Origin: Trebonia sp963771985
Lineage (GTDB): Bacteria > Actinomycetota > Actinomycetes > Streptosporangiales > Streptosporangiaceae
Direction: 5' to 3'
NCBI GenBank assembly: GCA_963771985.1
Contig: CAVYVO010000004.1
Location: 124,001-188,000, forward strand
DNA length: 64,000 bases
Positions 1-8,187 of the stretch are shown here, in pieces. The notes beneath the pieces are model-generated. The model made no database searches and had not been told where the DNA came from. It saw only the letters and a program-made list of their open reading frames with translations. The position numbers were made by a program, and so were the translations under genes. Numbering within the stretch: the stretch's first letter is position 1; each line of letters opens with the position of its first letter.

Positions 1-1
1 C

Positions 2-31
2 TCCGCCAAGCCCCGCGACGACCGCTGGTAG
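2..31 (+). CDS. Possible C-terminal tail of an upstream gene
   Basis: Reading from base 2, the frame gives SAKPRDDRW followed by TAG at 29-31, before the next gene starts at 88. The composition looks like a normal protein end, but nine residues cannot identify a family. It could equally be non-coding leader DNA. Confidence 0.2.
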   Translation, partial: SAKPRDDRW

Positions 32-87
32 CCATCGGCGGGGACGCGGAAGACAGCGCGCGACCAGCACGTGAAAGAATCGGCAGC

Positions 88-909
88 GTGCTGCCGGCGG
101 ACAATCATGTGCATACGGAGTGGTCGTACGACACCTCGGCCGGCGCGTCGATGGTGCGCAGCTGCGAGCAGGCACTAGCCCTCGGGCTGCCCGCGGTCGC
201 GTTCACCGAGCACTTGGAGTTCACCGCCGGCGGCGAGGGAGACGCGATCGGCGGGGTGGCGACGGACGCCCGCTGGTGGGGGCGCATCAAGCCGCTGGAC
301 GTGGCCGGGTACCTGGCGAGCATCGAGGAGTGCAGGCAGCGATACCCGGGCCTGCGCGTCCTTTCCGGCGTCGAGACCGGCGAGGCGCACTTGTTCGCCG
401 CCAGCGCCGGGGCGGTCGTGCACGGCCACACCTTCGACCGGGTCCTCGGATCCCTGCACGCGGTCCCCTACCAGGGGAAGCTGGTCGCGGCGGACGCGCT
501 GTTCGGCTCGATGCCCGACGACGAGGTGATGCGGTACTACTTCGCGGAACTGCTGCGGCTGATCGAGGGCAGCAACCTGTTCCAGGTGCTGGCACACCTG
601 GACTTCCCGCGGCGGTACTGGCCTCGCGGCCCGCACCTGTACCGGGAAGAGGGTTTCGAGGAGGAGTACCGGACCGTGCTGCGCGCGCTCGCCGGCTCCG
701 GGCGGGTGCTGGAGATCAACACGAAGTCGCCGCTGGCTTCGGTCAACCTGGTCCGGTGGTGGCGGGACGAGGGCGGAACCGCGGTGTCGTTCGGCAGCGA
801 CGCGCACCTGCCGCAACGGGTCGGAGACCGCTTCAAGCTGGCCGTCGACGTCGTCGAGGCGGCCGGTTTCCGGGTCGGCGACGATCCGTATGACTTCTGG
901 CGCTGCTGA
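88..909 (+). CDS. PHP-domain phosphoesterase, histidinol-phosphatase-like
   Basis: The 273-residue product is a complete PHP-family metal-dependent phosphoesterase, the fold used by HisK-type histidinol-phosphatases. Metal-ligand motifs are visible in order: DNHVHTEWSYD near residues 5-15, TEHLEF near 40-45, an HLDFPRRYW segment around 170-180, and SFGSDAHLP near 240. The start is GTG at 88. No his genes are next to it, so a role in histidine synthesis is only one possibility; many actinobacterial PHP proteins of this size have unassigned substrates. It is predicted to be cytoplasmic. The next gene follows after about 30 bp in the same direction. Confidence 0.8.
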   Translation: MLPADNHVHTEWSYDTSAGASMVRSCEQALALGLPAVAFTEHLEFTAGGEGDAIGGVATDARWWGRIKPLDVAGYLASIEECRQRYPGLRVLSGVETGEAHLFAASAGAVVHGHTFDRVLGSLHAVPYQGKLVAADALFGSMPDDEVMRYYFAELLRLIEGSNLFQVLAHLDFPRRYWPRGPHLYREEGFEEEYRTVLRALAGSGRVLEINTKSPLASVNLVRWWRDEGGTAVSFGSDAHLPQRVGDRFKLAVDVVEAAGFRVGDDPYDFWRC

Positions 910-939
910 CAGGCGCCACGCGTACGTTCGGGATAAAAA

Positions 940-1828
940 ATGTTGAAAATCAGAATCGGGATCTCGCTGGGCAGCACCGGAGAAGCCGGCCGGGTTCGCG
1001 TCGGCGGTCGACCTGCTGGAGGCGGCCGGGATCGACTCGCTGTGGCTGCCGGAGCACGTGTACTCGGCGGCGGTCGAGCCCTTCACCGGCATCGCGTTCG
1101 CGCTGGCGCGGACGCGACGGCTGAAGGCGGGCAGCGGGATTTCCGTGCTGCCAGGACGCAACCCGGTGCTGGTGGCGAAACAACTGGCCTCCCTCGCCGG
1201 GCTCGCGCCCGGGCGGGTGCTGCCGGTCTTCGGGCTGCGGCCCGCCCTCGCGGCCGAACGGGACCTGTTCCCGGTGCCCGCGGGGCAGCGCGCCGCCGTG
1301 TTCGACGAGGCGCTGACGCTGCTGCGGCAGCTGCTCGCGTCGGAAACGGTGTCGTTCTCCGGCTCGTTCTTCACGACGCGCGGCGCGTCGGTGGGACCGC
1401 TGCCCGCCAAGCCGCTGGACATCTGGCTCGCCGGGTCGGCGCCGGCCGCGCTCCGCCGCGTGGGCCGGCTGGCGGACGGCTGGCTCGGGTCGCTGCTCAC
1501 GCCGCCGGAGGCGGCGGAGGCGGTGCGGGTCATCAAACAGGCCGCCGCCGAGGCCGGGCGGGAGGTGGACCCGGACCACTTCGGCATCAGCCTGTCGATC
1601 GCGTTCGGTGAGGTGCCCGCGACGGCTGCCGCCGCGATCGCGAGGCGACGGCCTGGCGTCGACCCCCGGGCGCTGATCGCGGACGGCTGGGCGGACGCCC
1701 GGCGGCTGATCTCCGCCTACGCCGACGCCGGGCTGAGCAAGTTCGTGGTCCGGCAGGCCAGCCCGGTCGAGCCGGTCGCGGAGTTCGTCGCGGGCTTCGC
1801 CGCCGAGCTGATGCCGCTGCAGACCTGA
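940..1828 (+). pseudogene. LLM-class flavin/F420-dependent oxidoreductase, frameshifted near the 5' end
   Basis: The main frame (from GTG 1058 to 1828) encodes a luciferase-like monooxygenase (LLM) barrel, with typical segments such as LKAGSGISVLPGRNPVLVAK and DIWLAGSAPAALRRVGRLADG. The expected first strand and helix are split between two frames. ATG 940 gives MLKIRIGISLGSTG. The continuation EKPAGFASAVDLLEAAG, leading into SLWLPEHVYS, lies in the next frame from about 980. One surplus base between about 978 and 985 explains this. No start upstream of 1013 exists in the downstream frame, because a TGA lies at 944. It is either a sequencing/assembly error or a genuine recent frameshift. The substrate is unknown. 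Confidence 0.75.
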
Positions 1829-1854
1829 CCCCGGCCGGCCCGCGGCCGCGAGGG

Positions 1855-3195
1855 CTAGCGGCCGGGCTTGCGGTGGATGCGGTAGTGCAGGACCAGGAAC
1901 GGGATGCCGAAGACCGCGAACGCGTGCTCCGCGCGAAGCTCCCCCGTGCCGTCGACATACACCTCCAGCCGCTCGGCGAACCCGCGCACCGCCAGGACCG
2001 TCAGCTCCGACGTCGCCGGATCGATGTACGTCAGGTAGTGCCCGGACTGCGCGGTGCTGCCGCGGCTGTCGAGGACGAGGCCGCCGCTTTCGCGGGGGCG
2101 CGGTTCGAGCGTGGCGGTGAAGCTCGCCTGCGGCAGCGGGAAGCCCACGCTGACGTAGCCCCGCCCCTCGTGCCGGTAGGTCGTGTAGATGCCCACGTAG
2201 ATCGGGTCGCCGGTGTCGGCGTAGGACCGGATCCAGCCTCTGATAACCGCCGGGGCACCGGGCGCGCCGGTCACGGTGTCGATCCGGCTGCGCACCCCGC
2301 GCTGCGCGGCCCGCTGGTTCATCGGCACGCTCGCCTGACCGAGCGGCCTGGCCAGCAGCGTCAGGTAGAGGAGGTAGCCGGGGCGGACCCACAACCGCCA
2401 TTCGGGGACGATGTCGAGGGTGAACCTGGTGGTGTGCTCGTAGAACTCCCGCACGAGGGGGTCGACCGACGCCGGGTCGAAGCCGGGGCCGACAAGCTCG
2501 TCGAGCGATGCCACGATGCCGATGTCCGCGACGTCCGCCGTGTAGTCGCCGCCGAGCACCGCGGCGAGGTCCTGCACGTAAGCGGTGCCGACGTACCGGG
2601 TCCTGCTGGCCCGAGGCACGACGAACGGAACGCTGGCCGCGGGGACCTGGGACGCGAGCAGGTTCACCTGCGGGTCGCGGAACAGCAGCGCCGACACCGT
2701 GCGGTAGCCGATCATCGCCGCCGCGGCGGCGCCAGCGGCCGCGGAAGCCGGCCCGCCCCGCAGGGACCCGCCCCGCGGGGACCCGGGGCGCCGGGACCCG
2801 GGGCGCCGGCGATCCCAGGCGGTCAGGCCGAGGCCGATCGCCGCGCCGACGACGGGCCCGAGCGCGACCTTCTGCGGGCGCAGGCCCAGCGCGCCCGCCA
2901 CGGTGCCCGCCGCGGTCGCGACCGGAACCGTCCCGGCGCCGGCCTGCCCGGCCGCCCAGCCCGCGGGCGCCGCCAGCGCGCCGCTCATCGCGATTCGCGC
3001 CCACAGCGCGGGGATCTCGTCCGGGCGCTGCCGCGCCCTCGCGGCCGCCTCCACCGCGCCAAGCCCCGCCGCGCCGGCCAGTGCGCCGAGGAGAACCCTG
3101 CTCGTGCCCCGCCGTCCGGTGACGGCCATGCCCGCCACCGCGCCGATGAGGCTCGCGACGGTTACCTGCTGCGCGCGCTTCGAGATTCCGGCCAC
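1855..3195 (-). CDS. Conserved membrane protein of unknown function
   Basis: This 446-residue protein is not recognised as a named family. The N-terminal ~185 residues are rich in Ala/Gly with several hydrophobic stretches (TVASLIGAVAGMAV, LLGALAGAAGLGAV, VALGPVVGAAIGLGLTAW), so four or five membrane segments are likely. A Pro/Arg/Gly-rich linker covers residues ~130-150. The C-terminal ~260 residues are soluble, with conserved-looking motifs (FYEHTTRFTLDIVPEW, RPLGQASVPMNQR, YADTGDPIYVGIYTTYRHEG). It lies tail-to-tail with the LLM gene and upstream of the amidase on the same strand. It may be an envelope protein, but no function can be assigned. Confidence 0.6.
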   Translation of the reverse strand: MAGISKRAQQVTVASLIGAVAGMAVTGRRGTSRVLLGALAGAAGLGAVEAAARARQRPDEIPALWARIAMSGALAAPAGWAAGQAGAGTVPVATAAGTVAGALGLRPQKVALGPVVGAAIGLGLTAWDRRRPGSRRPGSPRGGSLRGGPASAAAGAAAAAMIGYRTVSALLFRDPQVNLLASQVPAASVPFVVPRASRTRYVGTAYVQDLAAVLGGDYTADVADIGIVASLDELVGPGFDPASVDPLVREFYEHTTRFTLDIVPEWRLWVRPGYLLYLTLLARPLGQASVPMNQRAAQRGVRSRIDTVTGAPGAPAVIRGWIRSYADTGDPIYVGIYTTYRHEGRGYVSVGFPLPQASFTATLEPRPRESGGLVLDSRGSTAQSGHYLTYIDPATSELTVLAVRGFAERLEVYVDGTGELRAEHAFAVFGIPFLVLHYRIHRKPGR

Positions 3196-3277
3196 GCGGC
3201 TGACGTTACCGGGTCCGCCGCGGCGCGCGCAGGGCCGTTACTTCAGTACTTCAGTACCTCAGGAACGCGCGGGGCCG

Positions 3278-4105
3278 TCACTTCAGGAACTTGATGATCG
3301 CCGCCAGCAGGGCCCTGGCGACCTGCTGCTGGAATTTAGCGGAGGTCAGCATCTTGGCGTCGGTCGCGTTCTTCATGTTCCCGACCTCGATCAAGATCTT
3401 GGGCACCCGGGTGAGGTTCAGCCCCGCGAGGTCGTCGCGGTGGTTGATGCCGTTCTTGCCGTCGTAGTTGCTCGTCGGCATCTTCGTGTACGCGAGCATC
3501 GCGGCCCTGATGTCCGCGCCGAGCCGCGCCGAGGCGGCGATCACCTTGTCGTTGGGGCCGTCGGCGACCGGTTCCAGGATCGCGAACCCGCGCCCCCACG
3601 ACGGAGCGCCGTCCGCGTGGATGTCGACGGCCACGTTCGCGTGTCCCCTGTTGATGATGTAGGACCGGGTGTTCACGCACGGCCCGACGCCCTTGTTGGT
3701 GGTCCGTGTTATGACCACTTTCGCGCCGTCGCGGATGAGGTCGGCGCGCAGGTACTCGGCCACGCGGAAGTTGAACAGCGCCTCGGTGTAGCCGCCGTCG
3801 GTCTCGGTGCCCGTGGTGTCGCAGTCCTCCCATTCGCGGCCGTTCCAGATCTGCCGGTCGATGTAGGACGGATCGGTGTAGTTGAGCCCGTTGTGCCCGG
3901 GGTCGATGCCGACGATCTTGCCCTTGAGCGGAAGCCGCGCGGCGCTCGCCGTATCCGCGGCGCCCGCGGCGGCCGCCACCGCGGGAGGCCGCGGCGGGAC
4001 GACTGACGCGCCGACGGCCAGTGCCTTACCATCCGCGGTGATCAGGACAGCGGCGACAGCCGCGACGGCGAGCGTCCGCCCGAGGCTGCCCGCATGACCA
4101 CTCAC
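3278..4105 (-). CDS. Exported N-acetylmuramoyl-L-alanine amidase (Amidase_3)
   Basis: This is a peptidoglycan amidase cleaving the lactyl-L-alanine bond outside the membrane. The 275-residue product starts with a signal peptide (SLGRTLAVAAVAAVLITA). A mature Amidase_3 domain begins near residue 60 at GKIVGIDPGHNGLN. Zinc ligands are visible: His in DPGHNG, Glu in GGYTEALFN, His in VDIHADG. The catalytic Glu region is ILIEVGNMKNATDAKML. No separate wall-binding domain is present. Four cysteines are unusual for an actinobacterial exported enzyme and may form disulfides. The gene is probably monocistronic, with 332 bp of non-coding DNA upstream. Confidence 0.88.
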   Translation of the reverse strand: MSGHAGSLGRTLAVAAVAAVLITADGKALAVGASVVPPRPPAVAAAAGAADTASAARLPLKGKIVGIDPGHNGLNYTDPSYIDRQIWNGREWEDCDTTGTETDGGYTEALFNFRVAEYLRADLIRDGAKVVITRTTNKGVGPCVNTRSYIINRGHANVAVDIHADGAPSWGRGFAILEPVADGPNDKVIAASARLGADIRAAMLAYTKMPTSNYDGKNGINHRDDLAGLNLTRVPKILIEVGNMKNATDAKMLTSAKFQQQVARALLAAIIKFLK

Positions 4106-4437
4106 AGGGGCCAGCGTAATACGCCGGGCCTCCTGGCATGCGGGGTTCGCCTGTTGCCTGGGCGGGGATTACGCGCCCGGCCCGTGCGCCATGACTATAA
4201 CCGTCCATAACCGCCGGTGATCGCAGCTAGACCCATGATCACGAAAATAATTTTCCTGGCGTAAGTAATTCGTCTCATAGCAGCGAAAGCTATTCGTGAT
4301 CATGGACGGGGAGAGCGAACGGCCTCGGCAAAGCCCGCGAGGCAGTCACACACCGTAGTCATTCGGCCCGAAATGTCCTAAATATCCAATTTAACTATGA
4401 GACCCGGCGGCCGCGGCAGGGCGGCGCCCTGCCAAGA
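4106..4437. other. Intergenic region with an AT-rich island
   Basis: This 332-bp gap separates two minus-strand genes for exported proteins and holds no convincing gene. Bases 4230-4305 and 4370-4400 are strikingly AT-rich for this genome. They include the long inverted repeat listed separately. The region should contain the promoter of the amidase and the 3' end of the unit upstream of it. Confidence 0.5.
4233..4305. repeat. 13-bp perfect inverted repeat around an AT-rich spacer
   Basis: CCATGATCACGAA at 4233-4245 is matched by its exact reverse complement at 4293-4305. The spacer is 47 bp and AT-rich. The arms are too far apart for a typical intrinsic terminator. They would suit a looped operator or a small stem-loop RNA. 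The nearest downstream gene on the minus strand is the amidase. Confidence 0.55.
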
Positions 4438-5640
4438 TCAGCCTTGGCTCAGCGGCATTGTCTGCCGGACCCCGGTGAAGACGTCCGCTCCGAAGGACTT
4501 CACCGCCGGCATCGCGGCGTCGCCCAGGTGCTTCAGGCCGAAGATGTCCTCGATCGTGCGCAGCATCGAGTAGTGGTTGTACGCCACCTTCGACACCGTG
4601 CCCGGCCTGATGAACGGCGACAGCGCGATCAGGCCGACGTCGCCGCCGCCCGGGCCGCCAAGGCCCGGTGACAGCGTGCTGGGGTGCGACGAGCTGAGCC
4701 CGCTCTTCTCCCCGCAGCACGCGGTGTCCGTCGACCCCTCGTCGAACGTGATCAGTATCAGGCCGCCGTCCTTGTACGCGGGCGACGCCATGATCAGCGG
4801 CACCCAGGCGGTGAGGAACTTGTCGATCTGCGCTAGGCCGCCGGGCTGGCCGGTCACGCAGGGCACGTCGTGCCCGTCGTCGCACAGGTTCGGCGAGATC
4901 CACGAGAAGGCGGGCGTCGTCCGCGCCGTGGCCAGATCGCCGCGCAGCGGCCGCAGCGACAGCACGTGCGCTTCGCAGTATTTCGCGTCAGCGGTCACCG
5001 AACGGAAGTACATGAACCCCTCGTGCCGCGCCGCGTACTGATCGGTCGTGGTCGCGCTCTCGGTGTGGTCGATCCCCCAGGTAGCCGGGTGCCCGCACGC
5101 CGGGCCCCGGGCCGTCGCGACCGTCCGGTCGCGCGCCGGGTTGTTCCCCATGTCCTGCAGGTATGCCGTCCAGGACAGCTTCGCGGCCGTCAGCTGGTTG
5201 CCGAGCGTCGGGACCGACTTGGGGAAGACGCACCCGCCTTCGGGCGCGAGGACCTGGCGGTACGGCCCGACGATGACTTCGGGGGCCGGCACCCAGACGG
5301 GACAGTCCTCCTGCGTGAGGATGTTCGGAGCCTGGCCGGAGATCTGCGCGATGTAGTTGTCGGCGCTGTTGTGCCCGATCGCGTAGTAGTTCGTGAGCAG
5401 CGCGCCCTTCTCCGGCAGCGTGCGGGCGAGATATGGGTCGGCGGCCGGGTCGCCGAAACTCTGGGTGTAGCCCTCGTTCTCCAGCTCGATCACCCAGACA
5501 TGCTTGACCGCCGGGAGCCGGAACTGCTGGCGCGCGGCGAGCGCCGGCCCGGCCGGCATGCCCGCCGCCAGCGCGAGCGCCGTGATCAGTGCCGTCACGC
5601 CGGCGGCCGCGAGGCCGCCGCACACCTGGAAGATCCGCAT
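4438..5640 (-). CDS. Exported phosphoesterase-family protein (phospholipase C / acid phosphatase-like, PF04185)
   Basis: The mature domain contains the family landmarks: HVWVIELENEGYTQSFG at the N-terminus, TNYYAIGHNSADNYIAQ, SWISPNLCDDGHD, GGLILITFDEGSTD and NHYSMLRTIEDIFGL. These residues build the alkaline-phosphatase-like metal site used by bacterial phospholipases C and acid phosphatases. I place the start at ATG 5640, because GGCGGGTGG sits 5-6 bp upstream and the product then begins with a clean signal peptide ending near PAGPALA. A GTG at 5685 would add 15 residues. The protein is secreted or membrane-attached and probably releases phosphate from lipids or esters; the exact substrate is unknown. 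Confidence 0.85.
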   Translation of the reverse strand: MRIFQVCGGLAAAGVTALITALALAAGMPAGPALAARQQFRLPAVKHVWVIELENEGYTQSFGDPAADPYLARTLPEKGALLTNYYAIGHNSADNYIAQISGQAPNILTQEDCPVWVPAPEVIVGPYRQVLAPEGGCVFPKSVPTLGNQLTAAKLSWTAYLQDMGNNPARDRTVATARGPACGHPATWGIDHTESATTTDQYAARHEGFMYFRSVTADAKYCEAHVLSLRPLRGDLATARTTPAFSWISPNLCDDGHDVPCVTGQPGGLAQIDKFLTAWVPLIMASPAYKDGGLILITFDEGSTDTACCGEKSGLSSSHPSTLSPGLGGPGGGDVGLIALSPFIRPGTVSKVAYNHYSMLRTIEDIFGLKHLGDAAMPAVKSFGADVFTGVRQTMPLSQG

Positions 5641-5766
5641 CAGCACCACCCGCCAACCGCCGTTGCCCGCAACCCAGCGTCGCACACGCTGATGAAGTCG
5701 TCATGACGCGGTGCTGTCCGATTTCCGCTAGAGTCACGGGCCGACCGGTGGTTGAGTGGAACCGTG

Positions 5767-7380
5767 ATGGACGACGAGCAGCGCTACCAGGCAGCGGCCA
5801 GCAAGGACGCTCGGTTCGACGGGGTGTTCTTCACCGCCGTGACATCCACCGGCATCTACTGCCGCCCGTCCTGCCCGGCGATGACGCCGAAGCGCGAGAA
5901 CGTCCGCTTCTACTCCACGGCGGCCGCCGCGCAGCAGGCGGGCTTCCGCGCCTGCAAGCGGTGCCGTCCGGACGCCTCGCCCGGCTCGCCCGAATGGAAC
6001 GTCCGCGCGGACGTCACCGCCCGCGCGATGCGGCTGATCGCCGACGGCATCGTGGACCGCGAAGGCATCGCGGGCCTGGCGGACCGCCTGGGCTATGAAC
6101 AGCGTCAGGTCCGCCGCGTGCTGACGACAGAGCTCGGGGCCGGCCCGCTCGCCCTCGCCCGGGCACAGCGGGCGCAGACGGCGCGAGTTCTCGTCGAGAC
6201 GACCAAGCTGCCCATGGGCGACATCGCGTTCGCGGCCGGCTTCGCCAGCATCCGGCAGTTCAACGCGACGATGCTGGAGGTCTTCGACATCCCGCCGACC
6301 CGGCTGCGGGAGCGCGCCGCGAAGACCGCCGCCCCCGCGCCGCCCGGCGTGTTGCGCCTGCGCCTGCCGTACCGGCCTCCGATCGACCTGTCGCGCCTGC
6401 TGGGCTTCCTGGCCGCGCGCGCGGTTCCCGGGGTCGAAGAGGTGACCGCCCGCACGTACAGCAGAACAATCAATCTTCCGAACGGAAGCGGCATCCTCTC
6501 CCTGAGAAATGTTTCCTCGGGGGGCGAAGCCCCCCCAGACCCCCCTACGGGGGGACTGCCCGTCCCCCCTGGCCCCGTTTCCTCGGGGGGCAAAGCCCCC
6601 CCAGACCCCCCAATGGGGGGACTGCCCGTCCCCCCATGCCCCCCTGGGCCCCCTGGCCACCCTGGCCACCCTGGCCCGCGGATGAACTGGGTGGAGTGCG
6701 AGCTGGCGCTTGACGACCTGCGGGACGTCACCGCCGCGGTGCAGCGGTGCCGGCGCCTGCTCGACCTGGACGCGGACCCGGTCGCGGTGTCCGGGTTCCT
6801 GGCGCGGGACGACGTGCTCGGCCCGCTGGCCCTGGCCTGCCCGGGGCGGCGCTCCCCCGGCCACGTCGACGGCGACGAACTCGCCCTGCGGGCGGTGCTC
6901 GGCCAGCAGGTGTCCGTCGCCGCCGCGCGACGGCTGGGCGCCCGGCTGGCCGCCGAATACGGCAAGCCGCTCGTCCAGCCGCGGGGCACGCTCACGCACC
7001 GCTTCCCCGACGCGGCGACGATCGCTGCCGCCGATCCGGACACGCTGCCGATGCCGCAGGCCCGGGCGCGCGCGCTGGTGGGCCTCGCGACGGCGCTCGC
7101 TTCCGGCGAGATATCCCTCCACCCGGGCGCCGACCGCGACCGGGTGGCCGCGCAGTTGCTCGCGCTGCCCGGCATCGGGCCATGGACCGTTTCGTACATC
7201 AGGATGCGGGCGCTGTCCGACCCGGACGCGTTCCTGCCGACGGACGCCGGGGTGCTGGCGGCGCTGCGCCGTCTCGGCGCCGGCGCTCCAGCGGTGGAAA
7301 GCGAGCGCTGGCGGCCCTGGCGCGCGTATGCCGTGCACCACCTGTGGGCGACACTCGAACAAGGGGCAAACACACCATGA
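5767..7380 (+). CDS. alkA: Ada/AlkA fusion: 3-methyladenine DNA glycosylase with Ada zinc and AraC domains
   Basis: This is a multidomain DNA alkylation repair protein. The N-terminal Ada metal-binding domain has four cysteines (CRPSC near residue 36, CKRC near 66) that can sense methyl phosphotriesters. An AraC-type helix-turn-helix follows at ~80-180. Then come an AlkA N-terminal domain and an HhH-GPD glycosylase core with LPGIGPWTVSYI and the catalytic Asp in FLPTDAGVL. The protein therefore probably both regulates the adaptive response and excises alkylated bases. Odd: residues ~249-304 are a Pro/Gly-rich insert from a duplicated 66-bp DNA repeat. GTG 5764 is an alternative start. It overlaps the MGMT gene by four bases. 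Confidence 0.9.
   Translation: MDDEQRYQAAASKDARFDGVFFTAVTSTGIYCRPSCPAMTPKRENVRFYSTAAAAQQAGFRACKRCRPDASPGSPEWNVRADVTARAMRLIADGIVDREGIAGLADRLGYEQRQVRRVLTTELGAGPLALARAQRAQTARVLVETTKLPMGDIAFAAGFASIRQFNATMLEVFDIPPTRLRERAAKTAAPAPPGVLRLRLPYRPPIDLSRLLGFLAARAVPGVEEVTARTYSRTINLPNGSGILSLRNVSSGGEAPPDPPTGGLPVPPGPVSSGGKAPPDPPMGGLPVPPCPPGPPGHPGHPGPRMNWVECELALDDLRDVTAAVQRCRRLLDLDADPVAVSGFLARDDVLGPLALACPGRRSPGHVDGDELALRAVLGQQVSVAAARRLGARLAAEYGKPLVQPRGTLTHRFPDAATIAAADPDTLPMPQARARALVGLATALASGEISLHPGADRDRVAAQLLALPGIGPWTVSYIRMRALSDPDAFLPTDAGVLAALRRLGAGAPAVESERWRPWRAYAVHHLWATLEQGANTP
6511..6642 (+). repeat. Two 66-bp tandem repeats inserted in frame in alkA
   Basis: Two copies (6511-6576, 6577-6642) begin GTTTCCTCGGGGGGC and carry G-run/C-run palindromes (GGGGGGCGAAGCCCCCCC, GGGGGGACTGCCCGTCCCCCC). 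Each copy is 22 codons and encodes VSSGGEAPPDPPTGGLPVPP plus two residues. A CC(C/T)GGCCA-rich tail (PGPPGHPGHPG) extends to about 6679. The sequence resembles a mobile palindromic intergenic element that landed in coding DNA without breaking the frame. Confidence 0.85.
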
Positions 7381-7931
7381 TCATTCCGTTCTTGCCGTTC
7401 CAGCCGGCCGCGCCGGTCTTGTACGACATCGTGGACTCCCCCGTCGGACGGCTGCTGCTCAGCGGTGATGAACGCGCGCTCACCGGCCTGTACATGCTCG
7501 ACGCGGGCGCGCACTCGGCGTCTGTGGACCCGGGCTGGATCCGCCGTCCGGGCGAGTTCGGCGCCGCGAGCGCCCAGCTCGACGACTATTTCGCGGGCGA
7601 GCGCACCGAGTTCGACCTAGCGCTCGCGCCGCACGGCACGCCGTTCCAGCTAGCCGTGTGGGAGGAACTCGCCCGGATCCCCTACGGCAAGACGGTCAGC
7701 TACGGCGACGTCGCCATCGCGCTCGGCAAGTCCCTGGTCGCGTCGCGCGCGGTGGGCCTGGCCAACGGGCGCAACCCGATCTCGATCATCCTGCCCTGCC
7801 ACCGGGTGATCGGGGCTGACGGCTCGCTGACCGGCTACGGCTGGGGCCTGGAACGCAAGGAGTGGCTGCTGCGCCACGAGGGGGCTGCCATGCCCGGGGA
7901 TTCTCCGGCCGGCCAGGCCGCCCTCTGGTAA
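7377..7931 (+). CDS. ogt: Methylated-DNA--protein-cysteine methyltransferase
   Basis: This 184-residue suicide methyltransferase removes O6-alkyl groups from guanine. The active-site motif ILPCHRVIG is present, with the acceptor cysteine in PCHR. Upstream are the wing/helix signature TPFQLAVWEELARIPYGKT and the SRAVGLANGRNPI segment. ATG 7377 overlaps the alkA stop (ATGA), so the two repair genes are translationally coupled. Together they form a complete adaptive-response-like unit. The length is normal for the family. Confidence 0.93.
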   Translation: MIIPFLPFQPAAPVLYDIVDSPVGRLLLSGDERALTGLYMLDAGAHSASVDPGWIRRPGEFGAASAQLDDYFAGERTEFDLALAPHGTPFQLAVWEELARIPYGKTVSYGDVAIALGKSLVASRAVGLANGRNPISIILPCHRVIGADGSLTGYGWGLERKEWLLRHEGAAMPGDSPAGQAALW

Positions 7932-7990
7932 CCGCACCGCGCGCTCCGCAGAGCCAGCCGGTCGATCGCAATGGACCTCCGACCCCCGGC

Positions 7991-8058
7991 CCCTAGCGGG
8001 CGGCCGCAGGCCCTTAGCGGGCGGCCGCAGGCCCTTAGCGGGCGGCCGCAGGCCCTTA
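7991..8058. repeat. 21-bp tandem repeat array
   Basis: Three consecutive units of CCCTTAGCGGGCGGCCGCAGG are seen at 7991-8010 (one base short), 8011-8031 and 8032-8052, plus a partial unit to 8058. There are no spacers. The array lies downstream of ogt and next to the palindromes starting at 8059. Confidence 0.85.
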
Positions 8059-8153
8059 GGGGTCGATTGCGCAATCGACCCCCAACTCCCGGCGCTTCCG
8101 CTAGGCCGATTGCGCAATCGACCACACTAGAGCGGGTCGATTGCGCGATCGAC
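8059..8153. repeat. Cluster of GATTGCGCAATC palindromes
   Basis: Three palindromes built on GATTGCGC(A/G)ATC lie between two converging genes: 8059-8082 (24 bp, perfect), 8107-8120 and 8136-8153. The last two are joined by CACACTAGAGCGGG. The same pair-plus-linker occurs at 12231-12270, so this is a dispersed family. As convergent-gene spacers these could act as bidirectional transcription stops. Confidence 0.8.
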
Positions 8154-8187
8154 ACGCTCGGAAACGGGCATGCGGGCGGCGCGGGGG

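Noticed and set aside
950..3004. Long minus-strand frame across the LLM gene
   Set aside because: It is antisense to the LLM barrel and in the wrong frame for the membrane protein gene; GC-rich DNA often leaves such frames open.
4391..4903. Minus-strand frame of 170 residues at the end of the phosphoesterase gene
   Set aside because: It is an alternative frame within a well-supported phosphoesterase and has no motif.
7991..8058. Short repeat array resembling a CRISPR
   Set aside because: There are no spacers between the 21-bp units, and no cas genes nearby.
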